Assembly (NCBI GenBank): GCA_015057325.1
Contig: SVEQ01000009.1
Coordinates: forward strand, 52,096 to 116,095
DNA from: Lachnospiraceae bacterium
GTDB taxonomy: Bacteria; Bacillota; Clostridia; Lachnospirales; Lachnospiraceae
DNA: 64,000 nt
Direction of reading: 5' to 3'
Both the position numbers and the translations under genes were made by a program. Shown one piece after another: positions 1 through 10,121 of this stretch. Numbering within the stretch: the stretch's first letter is position 1; each line of letters opens with the position of its first letter. The notes beneath the pieces were generated by a model. It was given only the letters and a program-made list of their open reading frames with translations. It did not search any database and was not told the origin of the DNA.

Positions 1-92
1 TCACCTTTCTTGCCGTCACCTTGTCCGCAACCGGAAAGCACTCCCACTGTCATTGCCAGCACGAGTATTCCCGATAATACTCTCTTTCTCAT
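1..92 (-). CDS. Lipoprotein, N-terminal part only
   Basis: The reading frame starts at an ATG (90-92) behind a GAGGAGG ribosome binding site and runs off the left edge of the window. The 30 visible residues have two basic residues, a hydrophobic stretch and a lipobox ending L-S-G-C-G, so the product should be exported, lipid-modified at that cysteine and anchored outside the membrane. It starts 11 bases after the hybrid kinase stop codon, so it is probably co-transcribed with that kinase and could be a ligand-binding partner; this last point is inference. The mature domain is outside the window and its function cannot be called. Confidence 0.75.
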   Translation of the reverse strand, partial: MRKRVLSGILVLAMTVGVLSGCGQGDGKKG

Positions 93-103
93 GTAACCCC
101 TCC

Positions 104-3100
104 TCATTCAAATCTCTCGCGCAATCGACCGATTACCCCCATACATTCATCGGTATCGATATCTGCTATTGCTTTGCTTAAAGTGTCCATATCCTGCTTG
201 GTTTCTTCATCGTACGAATACGCTTTTAATCGAGCATCCACGTCCTCCATCGAATCCATATCAAGATTGTCACACGCATCCTCAAGTTCACCCAAAAGTG
301 CAAGCAGAGTATCTTTGTCTATAGGCTGCTTGTCTGCATCATCCTCATCATCAATATCAAAGTGCTCCGAAAGTTTTCCAAGCAACTCCTTATATGCAGC
401 AAGTGCTGCTGCGGTATCAGCTTTAATGGTATCAGTATCTCCCGCTTTGCCAGCTTTTTCAAGTGCTTCGGCAAGACTTCCAAGTTCCATTGCACCAATC
501 TGTCTTGAACTACTTTTTAACGCATGAACATTAATCGTATATGTCTCCCAGTCCTCATTGGTAAATGCTGCCTCTATACCGTTATATTTATCCTCGCCGG
601 AACGATAGTATTCGCCGACAATCTTGTTATACAACGACTCAGAGCCTAGCGCATGTACCGCCGCTTCAGCATCAAGTCCTTCGCAACGGATTAACGAATC
701 AGAACCATCATCCTCGTCTTCTTCATTTCCATCTTTTTCAACTATTTTATCCTGTGGAAGCCATTGCTTAATCTTTGCAATGAGAATTCTTACATTAATA
801 GGTTTTGCAACAAAATCATCCATACCCGCTTCAGCAAAAAGTTTCTTGGCATCACCCATAACATTTGCCGACAACGCAATAATAACCGGCTGGTGAACTT
901 CATCTCCCGCTGCACGGATTGTTTTGGTTACATCAACACCGTCTATTTCCGGCATCATGTGATCCATAAACACAATATCATATTTGTTCGCCATCATTTT
1001 CTCAATGGCTTCCTTACCGCCATCCGCAGTCTCAATATTTGCTTTGATAGGCTCAATCAAATCACCTGCAATTGTCAAGTTGATATGGTTATCGTCTACA
1101 ATTAAAATCTTTGCATCAGGTGCTGTGAAATCAGGTTTAAAAATCTTGCTTGTATCAACTTTTCTCACCTCATCATAACGCTCATTTAATATACCAACCA
1201 TGTTCATACTTGACTCGGGGCGACGCATTAAATGTAGATTGGGAACTTCCGGCTTAAAGTCAGAAGTAATTCCGACAAGCACAATTCCATTAACATCCGG
1301 ATGTTCTTCAAGAAACGTCTTAATATCATCAGTGTAACGTTCTTCCTTGAAGAAGAAGAAATCTTTCTTTCCTGTAGGAGCGTAATCACTAAGCTTATCA
1401 ACAATTGTACTTGTAACGCCAAGTCTGTCCGTCTCTTTGCAAAACTCAGTAAGCATTAATCCGTCATCATCAAAAACAAACGCATGCTTGTCTGAAGCAT
1501 TATCAACAACAATATCATTGGTTGAATCAACAACCTTCTGCGGAATTGTAAACCAGAAATCAGAACCTCTACCGTACTCACTTTTGACACCGATTGTTCC
1601 ACCCATCGACTCAACGAGCCTTTGGGAAATTGCAAGTCCAAGTCCCGTTCCTTCTACCGAACGGTTACGCTTGGAATCAACCTGTTGAAAACTTAAAAAC
1701 AGTTTGTCCAAGTCTTCCTTCCTAATTCCAATACCTGTATCAACAACATGATATGTCATATTAACGGTATCCTCTGATATCGTTTGACAATCTATATGTA
1801 TTCTAACAATTCCTTCCTTTGTAAACTTAACCGCATTGCCGGCAAGATTGGTAAGCACCTGTCTGATACGCATTGCATCACCGCGTAAAATATGTGGCAA
1901 ATTAGTCTCAACCGCAACAAAAAGTTCTATAGGCTTATCACCGATTCTTGTGAAAATAACAGAAGCGATATCCGAATATTCTGCAAGCGGCTCGTAATCT
2001 TCCTCGATAATTTCCATTTTGCCAGACTCGATTTTGGAGTAATCCAATATATCATTGATAATATTAAGAAGACTGCGTCCCGAGCTCTGAATCTGAAGGA
2101 GATAATCAGCCATGCGATCCGGGTTTTTCTCGCGCATCGCAATCTCCGCCAAACCGATAACCGCATTCATAGGTGTTCGAATCTCATGACTCATATTGGC
2201 AAGGAAGTCTGACTTCATACGATTAGCTTTCTCAAGGGAGTCATTAGCCTCCTCCATAACTTTAAGCTGCGTCACAGAATCAGTTGCATCATGCAAAATG
2301 TATAACGTACCGATAGGCGAATCCTCTTCGCCAAACTTTCTGACATTGACAGTTAGGTAAAAGTCTTTGTCACGACCGTGATATTTAACAATTCTGTCAT
2401 TGTTTCCATCTGTCCACTCATCAAGCCACTCGTCCAACTTGTTTTTGTCTTTGAAACGATCAACAAGTCGGTCGCTTAATGTATTCTTAATCATATTATT
2501 CATATGGATAAGATCATCATGCTTATCATACAAAATAAGTCCGTCACTCATGTCATTGGCGAAACGATCAAGAGACCATTCACGCAATATGTTTCTGGCA
2601 TAATCGTTAGTAAGATAAAGACATAGTATCGAAACAATGTTGTACGTCATACATGGAATCCAAATAGGAATGGTGTATTGAACTTTGAGAGCCTCAACCA
2701 CACTATACACAATTGCCATAATAATGAATGTGTAATATCGTGTTCTGAAAATCTTATGCGACCGTATAACAGATGTCAAAAGCACACAAAGAATTATGAA
2801 AATGTTGACATACAAAGCAATTCGGTAAGAACGATAACTAAAGAATAAACCCGTATTTTTAGAATCAACAACTACCCAAAATGCCTTACGAAAATATATT
2901 CTTTTCTGGAATGAGAGAATCCTTGCTCCAAAATACTGGCTTGCAATCAGATAGGTCTGATAAATACAGATAAGCGTTGTCATAACAACAGACACTATAT
3001 GCCTTTTTTTCTGCTCAATCAAAATAACCATAAGCAAAAAGGCAAAAAATGACCATGCATGCATAATGTAATAAGGGAGAAAAATATTGGACGAATATCT

Positions 3101-3265
3101 TATCTGGTTAAGATCTAACACCCCAATACTAAACAGATTACCGGTAGCAATCATCAACGTCAGAATAATATATCCGATGTTTCTTCGCTTATCGGCAATT
3201 CCCTTAACCACGCATCCCATAGAAATGAGAAATAAAATTATAAAAACAGCTTTAAGTATATACAT
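104..3265 (-). CDS. Membrane hybrid sensor histidine kinase with REC and Hpt domains
   Basis: 1053 aa. About seven hydrophobic segments fill residues 1-220, followed by a PAS-like region (about 230-330). A HisKA domain has the phospho-accepting His near residue 360 (context NMSHEIRTPMN), then a HATPase_c domain with GTGLGLAIS, a degenerate receiver-like stretch (about 600-700), a full receiver (about 715-840, DD at its start and the phospho-Asp in FMDHMMP), and an Hpt domain with HALKSS near 920. This is a complete phosphorelay in one chain with no DNA-binding output. The first receiver has FDDDG but no clear phospho-Asp and may be a pseudo-receiver. The gene lies behind a strong terminator and is followed by a lipoprotein. 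The input signal is unknown. Confidence 0.93.
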   Translation of the reverse strand: MYILKAVFIILFLISMGCVVKGIADKRRNIGYIILTLMIATGNLFSIGVLDLNQIRYSSNIFLPYYIMHAWSFFAFLLMVILIEQKKRHIVSVVMTTLICIYQTYLIASQYFGARILSFQKRIYFRKAFWVVVDSKNTGLFFSYRSYRIALYVNIFIILCVLLTSVIRSHKIFRTRYYTFIIMAIVYSVVEALKVQYTIPIWIPCMTYNIVSILCLYLTNDYARNILREWSLDRFANDMSDGLILYDKHDDLIHMNNMIKNTLSDRLVDRFKDKNKLDEWLDEWTDGNNDRIVKYHGRDKDFYLTVNVRKFGEEDSPIGTLYILHDATDSVTQLKVMEEANDSLEKANRMKSDFLANMSHEIRTPMNAVIGLAEIAMREKNPDRMADYLLQIQSSGRSLLNIINDILDYSKIESGKMEIIEEDYEPLAEYSDIASVIFTRIGDKPIELFVAVETNLPHILRGDAMRIRQVLTNLAGNAVKFTKEGIVRIHIDCQTISEDTVNMTYHVVDTGIGIRKEDLDKLFLSFQQVDSKRNRSVEGTGLGLAISQRLVESMGGTIGVKSEYGRGSDFWFTIPQKVVDSTNDIVVDNASDKHAFVFDDDGLMLTEFCKETDRLGVTSTIVDKLSDYAPTGKKDFFFFKEERYTDDIKTFLEEHPDVNGIVLVGITSDFKPEVPNLHLMRRPESSMNMVGILNERYDEVRKVDTSKIFKPDFTAPDAKILIVDDNHINLTIAGDLIEPIKANIETADGGKEAIEKMMANKYDIVFMDHMMPEIDGVDVTKTIRAAGDEVHQPVIIALSANVMGDAKKLFAEAGMDDFVAKPINVRILIAKIKQWLPQDKIVEKDGNEEDEDDGSDSLIRCEGLDAEAAVHALGSESLYNKIVGEYYRSGEDKYNGIEAAFTNEDWETYTINVHALKSSSRQIGAMELGSLAEALEKAGKAGDTDTIKADTAAALAAYKELLGKLSEHFDIDDEDDADKQPIDKDTLLALLGELEDACDNLDMDSMEDVDARLKAYSYDEETKQDMDTLSKAIADIDTDECMGVIGRLRERFE

Positions 3266-3300
3266 AACAATCTACCTGCAAACATGTATTTTACAACATA

Positions 3301-3337
3301 AAAAATGGTATAATTCACGATAAATTATACCATTTTT
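3301..3337. terminator. Bidirectional rho-independent terminator
   Basis: A perfect 15-bp inverted repeat (3301-3315 with 3323-3337) around a 7-base loop, with A-run and T-run ends, so it can end transcription both ways. It ends the leftward unit containing the AGE isomerase (stop at 3357) and insulates the hybrid kinase that starts at 3265. Confidence 0.9.
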
Positions 3338-3356
3338 TTCATTTTGCGTCAAACCG

Positions 3357-4586
3357 TTACTGTTCGTCATATACTGCCTTTGCAACAGAAATTGCAACAT
3401 TAAAATTGTAAGGGATAAGCGTCGATTGAACCGCATGATACAGGTCGGATTTACCCGGCCAGACCGTAGTTAATAACTTATTGTGAGCATCCAACTGATG
3501 ATACCACGAACCATTTACCTTGTCATGTACAACCTCATCCAGATACTTCATAAAATCTGCGTAATCAGATGCAAATCTTTCATCTTTTGTTACGTGATAT
3601 AAAACTGCAGATGTATTGATTGCTTCAGCAAGCGTCCAGTGCATTCTGTCATGCACCACGGGCTTTCCTTCCCAATCCGTCGTATACACAATTCCACGCT
3701 CACCATCACAATTCCATGCATCATCTATAGCACGTCTGTATAAATGACAAGCCGCATCGATATACGTTTTCTGATCAATTGCTTGATTTTTACCTGTTGC
3801 AAGTGTCCACTGTGTAATAAGTCTTGCCCACTCTATTCCGTGTCCGGGAGTTGCCCCATACGGCTTAAATGGATCATCCGGCGTCTCCTTTGCACACTCT
3901 AAGTCAGGCGTCCAATCGCTCTTATAATGTTCAGGGATGCGCCAGTTATTATCCCTTGCCCAACCGATAACATAATCTATTATTCTTCCCGCACGCTTAA
4001 GATATTTCTCATCATCAATGCAATCATATACTGCAAGAAATGCTTCAACGGTATGCATGTTCGCGTTAAGACCTCTGTAGTCAGAAATCTTGGTGAAATC
4101 CTCATTCCACGTATCAACCGCAAGTCCCTGTTGTTCATCCCAGAAATGTTGGTCATAGACTGCAAGTGCGTCCTTTAACAAGTCATCAGCCTTACTGCAA
4201 CCTGCAAGTTTTGCTGACGTCGCAGCAAGTATTACAAATGCATGTGCGTAACACTGCTTGTCGCCTATGATTTCTCCTGTTGATGTACGTGCCGCATACC
4301 AGCCACCATTTTTATCATCATGAAGTTCCCCGCAGATTCCCGTTATTGCTGCGTCAACAAGTTTGTCAGCATCAGGAAATCCCAAAAACTTCGCAATACT
4401 GTAGACATGTGCCATACGACAGGTTATCCACGTTTCGCGTTCTCTTTCAACTATCGGTGTACCGTCATCCGAAAGGTAATATGAGCCACCCTCTTTTGAC
4501 GGAAAGTTTTTTCCAAACTCAAATAATTCATCCCGAAGTTCTTTTAACCATTTTTTATTTTCTCCTGTGTCAATATTGTATTTCAT
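3357..4586 (-). CDS. AGE-family (N-acylglucosamine 2-epimerase-like) sugar isomerase
   Basis: 409 aa when started at the ATG 4584-4586, which has GGAGGA seven bases upstream; an in-frame GTG at 4601 would overlap that site and is less likely. The sequence fits the (alpha/alpha)6-barrel AGE superfamily: KQCYAHAF, NANMHTVEAF and PGHGIEW match the conserved blocks, which carry the histidines used for ring opening and proton transfer in this superfamily. The pattern resembles YihS-type aldose-ketose isomerases more than true GlcNAc 2-epimerases, but the substrate cannot be fixed from sequence. It is cytoplasmic, with no signal peptide. It follows two secreted transglutaminase-like genes and ends at a strong terminator. 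Confidence 0.85.
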   Translation of the reverse strand: MKYNIDTGENKKWLKELRDELFEFGKNFPSKEGGSYYLSDDGTPIVERERETWITCRMAHVYSIAKFLGFPDADKLVDAAITGICGELHDDKNGGWYAARTSTGEIIGDKQCYAHAFVILAATSAKLAGCSKADDLLKDALAVYDQHFWDEQQGLAVDTWNEDFTKISDYRGLNANMHTVEAFLAVYDCIDDEKYLKRAGRIIDYVIGWARDNNWRIPEHYKSDWTPDLECAKETPDDPFKPYGATPGHGIEWARLITQWTLATGKNQAIDQKTYIDAACHLYRRAIDDAWNCDGERGIVYTTDWEGKPVVHDRMHWTLAEAINTSAVLYHVTKDERFASDYADFMKYLDEVVHDKVNGSWYHQLDAHNKLLTTVWPGKSDLYHAVQSTLIPYNFNVAISVAKAVYDEQ

Positions 4587-4600
4587 TTGATTGTCCTCCA

Positions 4601-7126
4601 CTATATTTTCTTGATTTTGACATTTTTAGAAAGACCTTTCTTTCTGAACAATTTGGTATACTTCTTAAGCATTTTCTTAGGTACTTTAACAACAGTTTTG
4701 TTGCTTATTCCCTTAAAGGCGTTCTTCTTAACAGACTTTGAGGTAAGTTTTGTTGTGCGGATTATAACTACTTTTAATTTGGGACACTTTGAAAAAACGT
4801 TATTGCCAATTCCTTCAGCACTGTTTGGTATATCAACTGATGTAAGTTTTTTTGCACCCTTAAATGCATTATCGGAAATGTAGGTTACTTTGTATTCAAC
4901 ACCATTAACCGTAATTGTTTTAGGAACTACTGCTTTTTTTATCTTAGATTTTGATGTACAACTATATGAAGTTGTGAGTGTTTTACTTGGTGTAATTTCT
5001 GTTGCTTTTTCCGTAGTTACTATAACTTCTGATGTTGTCTGCTCTTCTGTCTTTAATTTCCCGTCAACAGTTTTAATTGCAAAACTCTTCGTAGTTTCAC
5101 CTATAAGTTCATAATTGCTATTGGATAGTCCTGTAACAACAGCATTGTGAAGTCCTACATTTATCTGTGCCCCTTCAACAATCGCATCGCATGTGTCTCC
5201 ATCCAAAACTCCAACAACAGTTGCCGTAGGGCAGTGCAGTTGACCGTCATATGTGAACTCATCATCACTCCAGCTAACTGTGACAGGCTTTGCACTTATC
5301 TCTGTTGCAGTTGTAATTACTAACTCATCAAGAGAATATTTCCATGCATCTTTTCCTGATAAAACATATCCGGACAATCTTATTTGTTTGTTCTTTCCTG
5401 CATTCCTGCTTACAAACTCAGCGTTGACATTCGATTTATCAAATGTTACTTCATCATTAGTGTAGTTGCCGTACAACGTGCCGGCATATGAAACAACCGC
5501 CTTCGTCGTACCATCATATACTTTGTCATCTACTTTTGTTCCCACAACACTCAATTGTTTCCGGGTTATAGAAAATACAACATTATCAATTGTTCCTTTA
5601 AAATTACCTACACCTGTAATAATTACCTTAGCCGTATTTTCTCCAATGTCGATATTATTGGCATACGATAAAGTATAATTCTTATCCTTTACAAGTTTAA
5701 CTCCGTGTAGAATAACGCTTTCAGGATCAGGGGTATTTCCAAAAGGCGAATACTCGCATGCATCATGCGGCATGGTTACAACGGCATCTGTAATATCAAT
5801 CAATGTGTTTGTATCCAAATTAACTATGTAATATGTTTTAGACAGATATTTTTCTGTGTAGTATGTACCATTGGTATCACCTAATGTTTCTGCTACTTTT
5901 TCGGCTATTTCCGTGCTACTTGTCATATATGTTATTTTTGTTCCAAAACGATGCGATTTGATATTAATAAACTTTACGAAATCACTGCAGTCCAAGGTAT
6001 CACAGTAAAAACCTCCTCTGCAATAATACGTTCCATCAAATGAATTATTTATACTATTCGGAAGTTTGTAAAGCCATTCATAACCCGTACCTGAAGAATT
6101 GTATGCATAATGACTTTTTTCGAAATCACTTTTGGGCATTCCAAAATAATAATAGTAATAGCCATCTTCCGCACAATCATCCCATGTGAGATCCACATAC
6201 ATATATGTTTCACCGTCATCATCCGACACAGCATTCCAAGCATGTCCACCACCGCCTCCGGTACCGGAAGAATTAGCCGTACCTACTATGTAATAATTAG
6301 GAATACCCATATAATTCATTAGCAAAGAAAATACATCTGCGTATCCTTCACAAACAACCTGATGGTAGTTTTCATCAAAGACGCCCTGTACACTGTGAGC
6401 CCATTTTGCCGTTTCCGGAATACTTGTGCCACTCACGTAAGCATAATCCACATTCTGAACAATCTTGTCATGAATTATCGCTATTTTATCCAATGTATTC
6501 TCACCCTCAGAAGCAAGAGCAACATATTCATTAACGCCTTTTATTATCTTGTTATTTATCGTTTTTCTTGTTTCGGCACTTGCATACTCGGCATCCGTAC
6601 AAAGAAATATACTATTGGAAGAATACCAATACGAATTACTAATCCAATAATAAGCAGGATGATCGTAATCATATGCCAAATACACTTGGAATGCAGCGTT
6701 AAAATCAAGTTTTAATAGAGCATACTTCAATTCAGCGACGACGTATACTTGTTCTCCATGTAAATTCGTAGCTTCTAAGTCACCTGTTGCATACATAAAT
6801 CGGTCAGCCGCTTGATCAAATTGCAAATAATATTGCTTTTGTTTTGGGGTTAACGAATCATATCCCCTAGTGCCAACACCTTTGGAAAATAGAGAATTGG
6901 GATCCGAATTAAACAATCTTGTTTGTTTGGTTATTTCCGGTGTTTGAACATTCTCCTCAATCTCATGAGCTACAGGTGGTTGCCATCCACCAACAGGCAG
7001 ATTGTTATCCGGTATCAATCGTTGGAAACCGTCAATTTGATTGGCATGAACTGTAGTACTGCAAATAAGCACCAATACCAATGTGCATAGCACTTTTTTT
7101 ATCTCATTTACCCATATGTTTTTCAC
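4601..7126 (-). CDS. Secreted transglutaminase-like protein with MBG-type and BspA-like LRR domains
   Basis: 841 aa from GTG 7124-7126. GGGAGG lies six bases ahead of that GTG but directly abuts an alternative ATG at 7132, and the GTG start aligns with the paralogue's start. A signal peptide (1-29, ending TVHA) leads to a papain-like transglutaminase core with Cys about 259 (CEGYAD), His about 295 (GHAWN) and Asp about 312 (DLTWDD). MBG/YDG-like beta domains follow (about 470-700), then a BspA-like leucine-rich segment and a very basic tail (KKMLKKYTKLFRKKG). No sortase motif is seen, so the basic tail may hold the protein to the wall. It could cross-link, hydrolyse or bind surface peptides. 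It is a paralogue of the next gene upstream. Confidence 0.85.
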   Translation of the reverse strand: MKNIWVNEIKKVLCTLVLVLICSTTVHANQIDGFQRLIPDNNLPVGGWQPPVAHEIEENVQTPEITKQTRLFNSDPNSLFSKGVGTRGYDSLTPKQKQYYLQFDQAADRFMYATGDLEATNLHGEQVYVVAELKYALLKLDFNAAFQVYLAYDYDHPAYYWISNSYWYSSNSIFLCTDAEYASAETRKTINNKIIKGVNEYVALASEGENTLDKIAIIHDKIVQNVDYAYVSGTSIPETAKWAHSVQGVFDENYHQVVCEGYADVFSLLMNYMGIPNYYIVGTANSSGTGGGGGHAWNAVSDDDGETYMYVDLTWDDCAEDGYYYYYFGMPKSDFEKSHYAYNSSGTGYEWLYKLPNSINNSFDGTYYCRGGFYCDTLDCSDFVKFINIKSHRFGTKITYMTSSTEIAEKVAETLGDTNGTYYTEKYLSKTYYIVNLDTNTLIDITDAVVTMPHDACEYSPFGNTPDPESVILHGVKLVKDKNYTLSYANNIDIGENTAKVIITGVGNFKGTIDNVVFSITRKQLSVVGTKVDDKVYDGTTKAVVSYAGTLYGNYTNDEVTFDKSNVNAEFVSRNAGKNKQIRLSGYVLSGKDAWKYSLDELVITTATEISAKPVTVSWSDDEFTYDGQLHCPTATVVGVLDGDTCDAIVEGAQINVGLHNAVVTGLSNSNYELIGETTKSFAIKTVDGKLKTEEQTTSEVIVTTEKATEITPSKTLTTSYSCTSKSKIKKAVVPKTITVNGVEYKVTYISDNAFKGAKKLTSVDIPNSAEGIGNNVFSKCPKLKVVIIRTTKLTSKSVKKNAFKGISNKTVVKVPKKMLKKYTKLFRKKGLSKNVKIKKI

Positions 7127-7168
7127 GGCCATCCTCCCGGTTGAAATTTATATTGTAGTTTTTCTTTA

Positions 7169-10084
7169 CTAGATCTTTTTAATTTTTACTTTTTTAGAAA
7201 GACCTTTCTTTCTAAATAATTTCTTATAGTTCTTTAACATTTTCTTTGGAACTTTAATCACTGTATTGCTGCTAATTCCCTTAAACGCATTCTTCTTTAA
7301 GTTCTTTGAATTAAGTTTTGTTGATCTGATAGTTATAACCTTTAATTTCTTACAGTTTGCAAAAGCATTGTTGCCGATTGAAATAACATTGCTTGAAACC
7401 TGTATAGACTTAATTTTTTTAGAACCTTTAAATGCATTATCCGCAATGGAAGTTACTTTGTATTCAACCCCATCAACCGATACGGTTTCGGGTACCGTCA
7501 CTGTTTTTGCTGTTGCTTTTACAGTACTGCTATATGAAACCGAAGGTGTTTCAGTCTGTGTAGATGTAACAACATATGCTGCTGTAGCATCGTCATCATC
7601 AAGAGTTGTTCCCTCTTCCTTTGCTGTACCTGTCGTCGAACTATCAGTAGTCGTTGCTGCTTCCGTTGGCTTTTCGGTACTTGTTGGCACTTCCGCTTTT
7701 TTCTCGGTTGTCGCCGTCGTTTTTTCAGTACTTGTTGTTGCTTCCGTCGGTTTCTCGGTGCTTGTCGTTGCTTCTGTCGGCTTATTGATACCTGTCACAT
7801 TAACGCTTGTTGTTAATGTAGGACAATTATTGTCATTGGCGTATTCTTTATAGCTTATGGTCACCTTATTTGTGCCCACTTTTGTTATAGTTGCGTTATT
7901 CAATGTAAACTTCGTAGTTGTTTCATCCGGTGAGTTCGGATAGTGAACTGTCACCGTCACCTCATCTTTTGTAACCGAATTTCCTATTATCTTATCTGTT
8001 CCTGTATAAACTGCTGATATACTTGATGCATATTCCTTGCCGCTTTCTGTTACTTCTTCAGATTTTACTTTTGCTGTTTTCGTGACCTGGTATGCTGTTA
8101 CAGCAAACTCTTTATATACAGGGAATGCACTTGTATATTCCTTCCATTCTCCATCATTGATTCTATAATAGATTTTATCTAACGTATCATCAGTCACTGT
8201 TCCTGCTGTCAAGGTTACCTTATAATCACTTGAAACTGTGATTTGCGGTGGCAACGTTGTTACTACAGGTTGTGGCTGTGAACCATTATTTTTTATCGTA
8301 AATCTCTTTGTAGTTGCAGAAGAAAGAATATAATTACTATTGGTAAGACCACTTACAGTAGCTATATAAGTTCCTACATCTTTTGCCGCTCCCGTCACGA
8401 CAGCATTACACGTATCACCGCTTATTACGCCTTCAACTGTTGCAGTAGGGCAGTGCGAGTTACCATCAAATTCAAATTCATCAGTTCCCCAACTTATAGT
8501 GACCGATTTTTGTTCTATGCTAAATAAAACATCATCTCTCGTTCCTTCATAATTACCCATTCCGGTAACAATTACTTTTGCGGTGTTTTCTCCGGCATTT
8601 ATATTATCCTGATATGATAACGAATAATTAACATCTCTTAAAAGCTTGACATTATAAAGAGTAACGCTTTTCGGTATCGGTTTGTTTTCCTTTGATGAGT
8701 AGATATACGAACCAGTCGGCATCGTCACTACCGCATCTGAAATATCAATAGGGGTAGTTATTTTAAAATGCGGTATATAATATGTTTTAGTTAAATACGT
8801 AATTGTATAGTAGGAATACGAGTCAAATCCCAATTTCAACGTTACTTCGCCCACTTTATCCATACTACTTGTCAAAAAAGTCAAAAACGGCCCTGTTCGA
8901 TGCGATTTCACATTAACATACTTTGCAAAATTCTCATAGTCAGTAGAAGCGCAGTAAAAGCCACCTTTGTAATAATAAGTACCTTCTAATGTATTACTTA
9001 TATTATCAGGCAAATCGTAAAGCCATTCAAATCCTGTTCCGGATGAAGTGTATGCAGTATGGCTACCTTCAAAATCAGTTTTTGGCATTCCAAAGTACTT
9101 ATAATAATATCCGTTTTCCTTATTGTCATCCCATGTGAGATCCATATACATATAAGTTGCACCACCATCATCTGAGACGGCATTCCATGCATGATTGCCT
9201 CCTCCGCCTGCACCACTGGAATTAGCCGTACCCACTATGTAATAGTTAGGAATACTCATATAATTCATCATCAACGAAAATGTATCCGCATATCCTTCAC
9301 ACACAACCTGATGATGGGTTTCATCAAAAACACCGTGAACACTATGCGCCCATCGAGCTGTCTCAGGTGTATTTGATCCGGATTCATAAGCATAATCAAC
9401 ATCCTGAACTATTCTGTCATGAATAATCGCAATCTTATCAAGTGTGTCAGAACCCTGTTCTGCTAGTGCAGCATATTCCTTAACGCCATTTATTATTTTA
9501 TTGTTAATAGTAGTTCTTGTATTGGCACTTGTATATTCGGCCTCTGTACAAAGATATATACTAACTGATGAACTCCAAACTGTATTGCTTATCCAATAAT
9601 ACGCCGGATGGTCATAATCATATGCAAAAAACACTTTATACGCATCCTCAAGTTCAAGCCCCAAGCCTATATAGTTAAATTGACCGACAACATACGCAGT
9701 CTTCCCGCTACCCATGTTAGTGGAGTTCAAATCTTCTGAAGACTGCATAAAATCAGCAGCAGCTTCATCAAATTGTGCATATAACTCTTTTTGTTTATCT
9801 GTAAGCGCTTCATATCCCACAGTGCCGGCACCTTTGACAAATACAGAATCCTTATCTGAATTAATCCTTCTCGTATGCTTTGTAATTTGAGGCACTTCAA
9901 CTTCAACGTCAACATCAACCTCACGCAACTCGTGAGGCTGCCATCCTCCCACAGGCAAATCGTCGTCCGATAATGGCTTAGCAGAAATCCCATTAGAATT
10001 AGCATGTACTGTTGTACCGCACAGTAACAATAATAGCGTTGTACATAATACTATTTTCACTTTATTAATCCACTTTTTTTTCAT
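7169..10084 (-). CDS. Secreted transglutaminase-like protein with Thr-rich linker, paralogue of neighbour
   Basis: 971 aa with AAGGAGGT just ahead of the ATG. A signal peptide (1-28) is followed by the same transglutaminase core as the downstream gene (Cys about 262 in CEGYAD, His about 298 in NHAWN, Asp in DLTWDD). One MBG-like domain follows, then a chitobiase-type beta segment (around IYYRINDGEW), a Thr/Glu/Pro-rich linker with repeated TEKPTEA units (about 770-830), and a BspA-like LRR segment with the same basic C-terminus. The linker looks like a wall-spanning spacer, and its degenerate repeats probably vary in number between strains. It lies 37 bases after a hybrid kinase gene and is probably expressed with it. 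Confidence 0.85.
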   Translation of the reverse strand: MKKKWINKVKIVLCTTLLLLLCGTTVHANSNGISAKPLSDDDLPVGGWQPHELREVDVDVEVEVPQITKHTRRINSDKDSVFVKGAGTVGYEALTDKQKELYAQFDEAAADFMQSSEDLNSTNMGSGKTAYVVGQFNYIGLGLELEDAYKVFFAYDYDHPAYYWISNTVWSSSVSIYLCTEAEYTSANTRTTINNKIINGVKEYAALAEQGSDTLDKIAIIHDRIVQDVDYAYESGSNTPETARWAHSVHGVFDETHHQVVCEGYADTFSLMMNYMSIPNYYIVGTANSSGAGGGGNHAWNAVSDDGGATYMYMDLTWDDNKENGYYYKYFGMPKTDFEGSHTAYTSSGTGFEWLYDLPDNISNTLEGTYYYKGGFYCASTDYENFAKYVNVKSHRTGPFLTFLTSSMDKVGEVTLKLGFDSYSYYTITYLTKTYYIPHFKITTPIDISDAVVTMPTGSYIYSSKENKPIPKSVTLYNVKLLRDVNYSLSYQDNINAGENTAKVIVTGMGNYEGTRDDVLFSIEQKSVTISWGTDEFEFDGNSHCPTATVEGVISGDTCNAVVTGAAKDVGTYIATVSGLTNSNYILSSATTKRFTIKNNGSQPQPVVTTLPPQITVSSDYKVTLTAGTVTDDTLDKIYYRINDGEWKEYTSAFPVYKEFAVTAYQVTKTAKVKSEEVTESGKEYASSISAVYTGTDKIIGNSVTKDEVTVTVHYPNSPDETTTKFTLNNATITKVGTNKVTISYKEYANDNNCPTLTTSVNVTGINKPTEATTSTEKPTEATTSTEKTTATTEKKAEVPTSTEKPTEAATTTDSSTTGTAKEEGTTLDDDDATAAYVVTSTQTETPSVSYSSTVKATAKTVTVPETVSVDGVEYKVTSIADNAFKGSKKIKSIQVSSNVISIGNNAFANCKKLKVITIRSTKLNSKNLKKNAFKGISSNTVIKVPKKMLKNYKKLFRKKGLSKKVKIKKI

Positions 10085-10121
10085 AGCCGACCTCCTTGCG
10101 CTACAACGCCAACATCAATGT

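Noticed and set aside
7670..7790. Short tandem repeats as a CRISPR array
   Set aside because: The repeats encode the Thr/Glu/Pro linker of the surface protein in frame and have no spacers. No cas genes are present.
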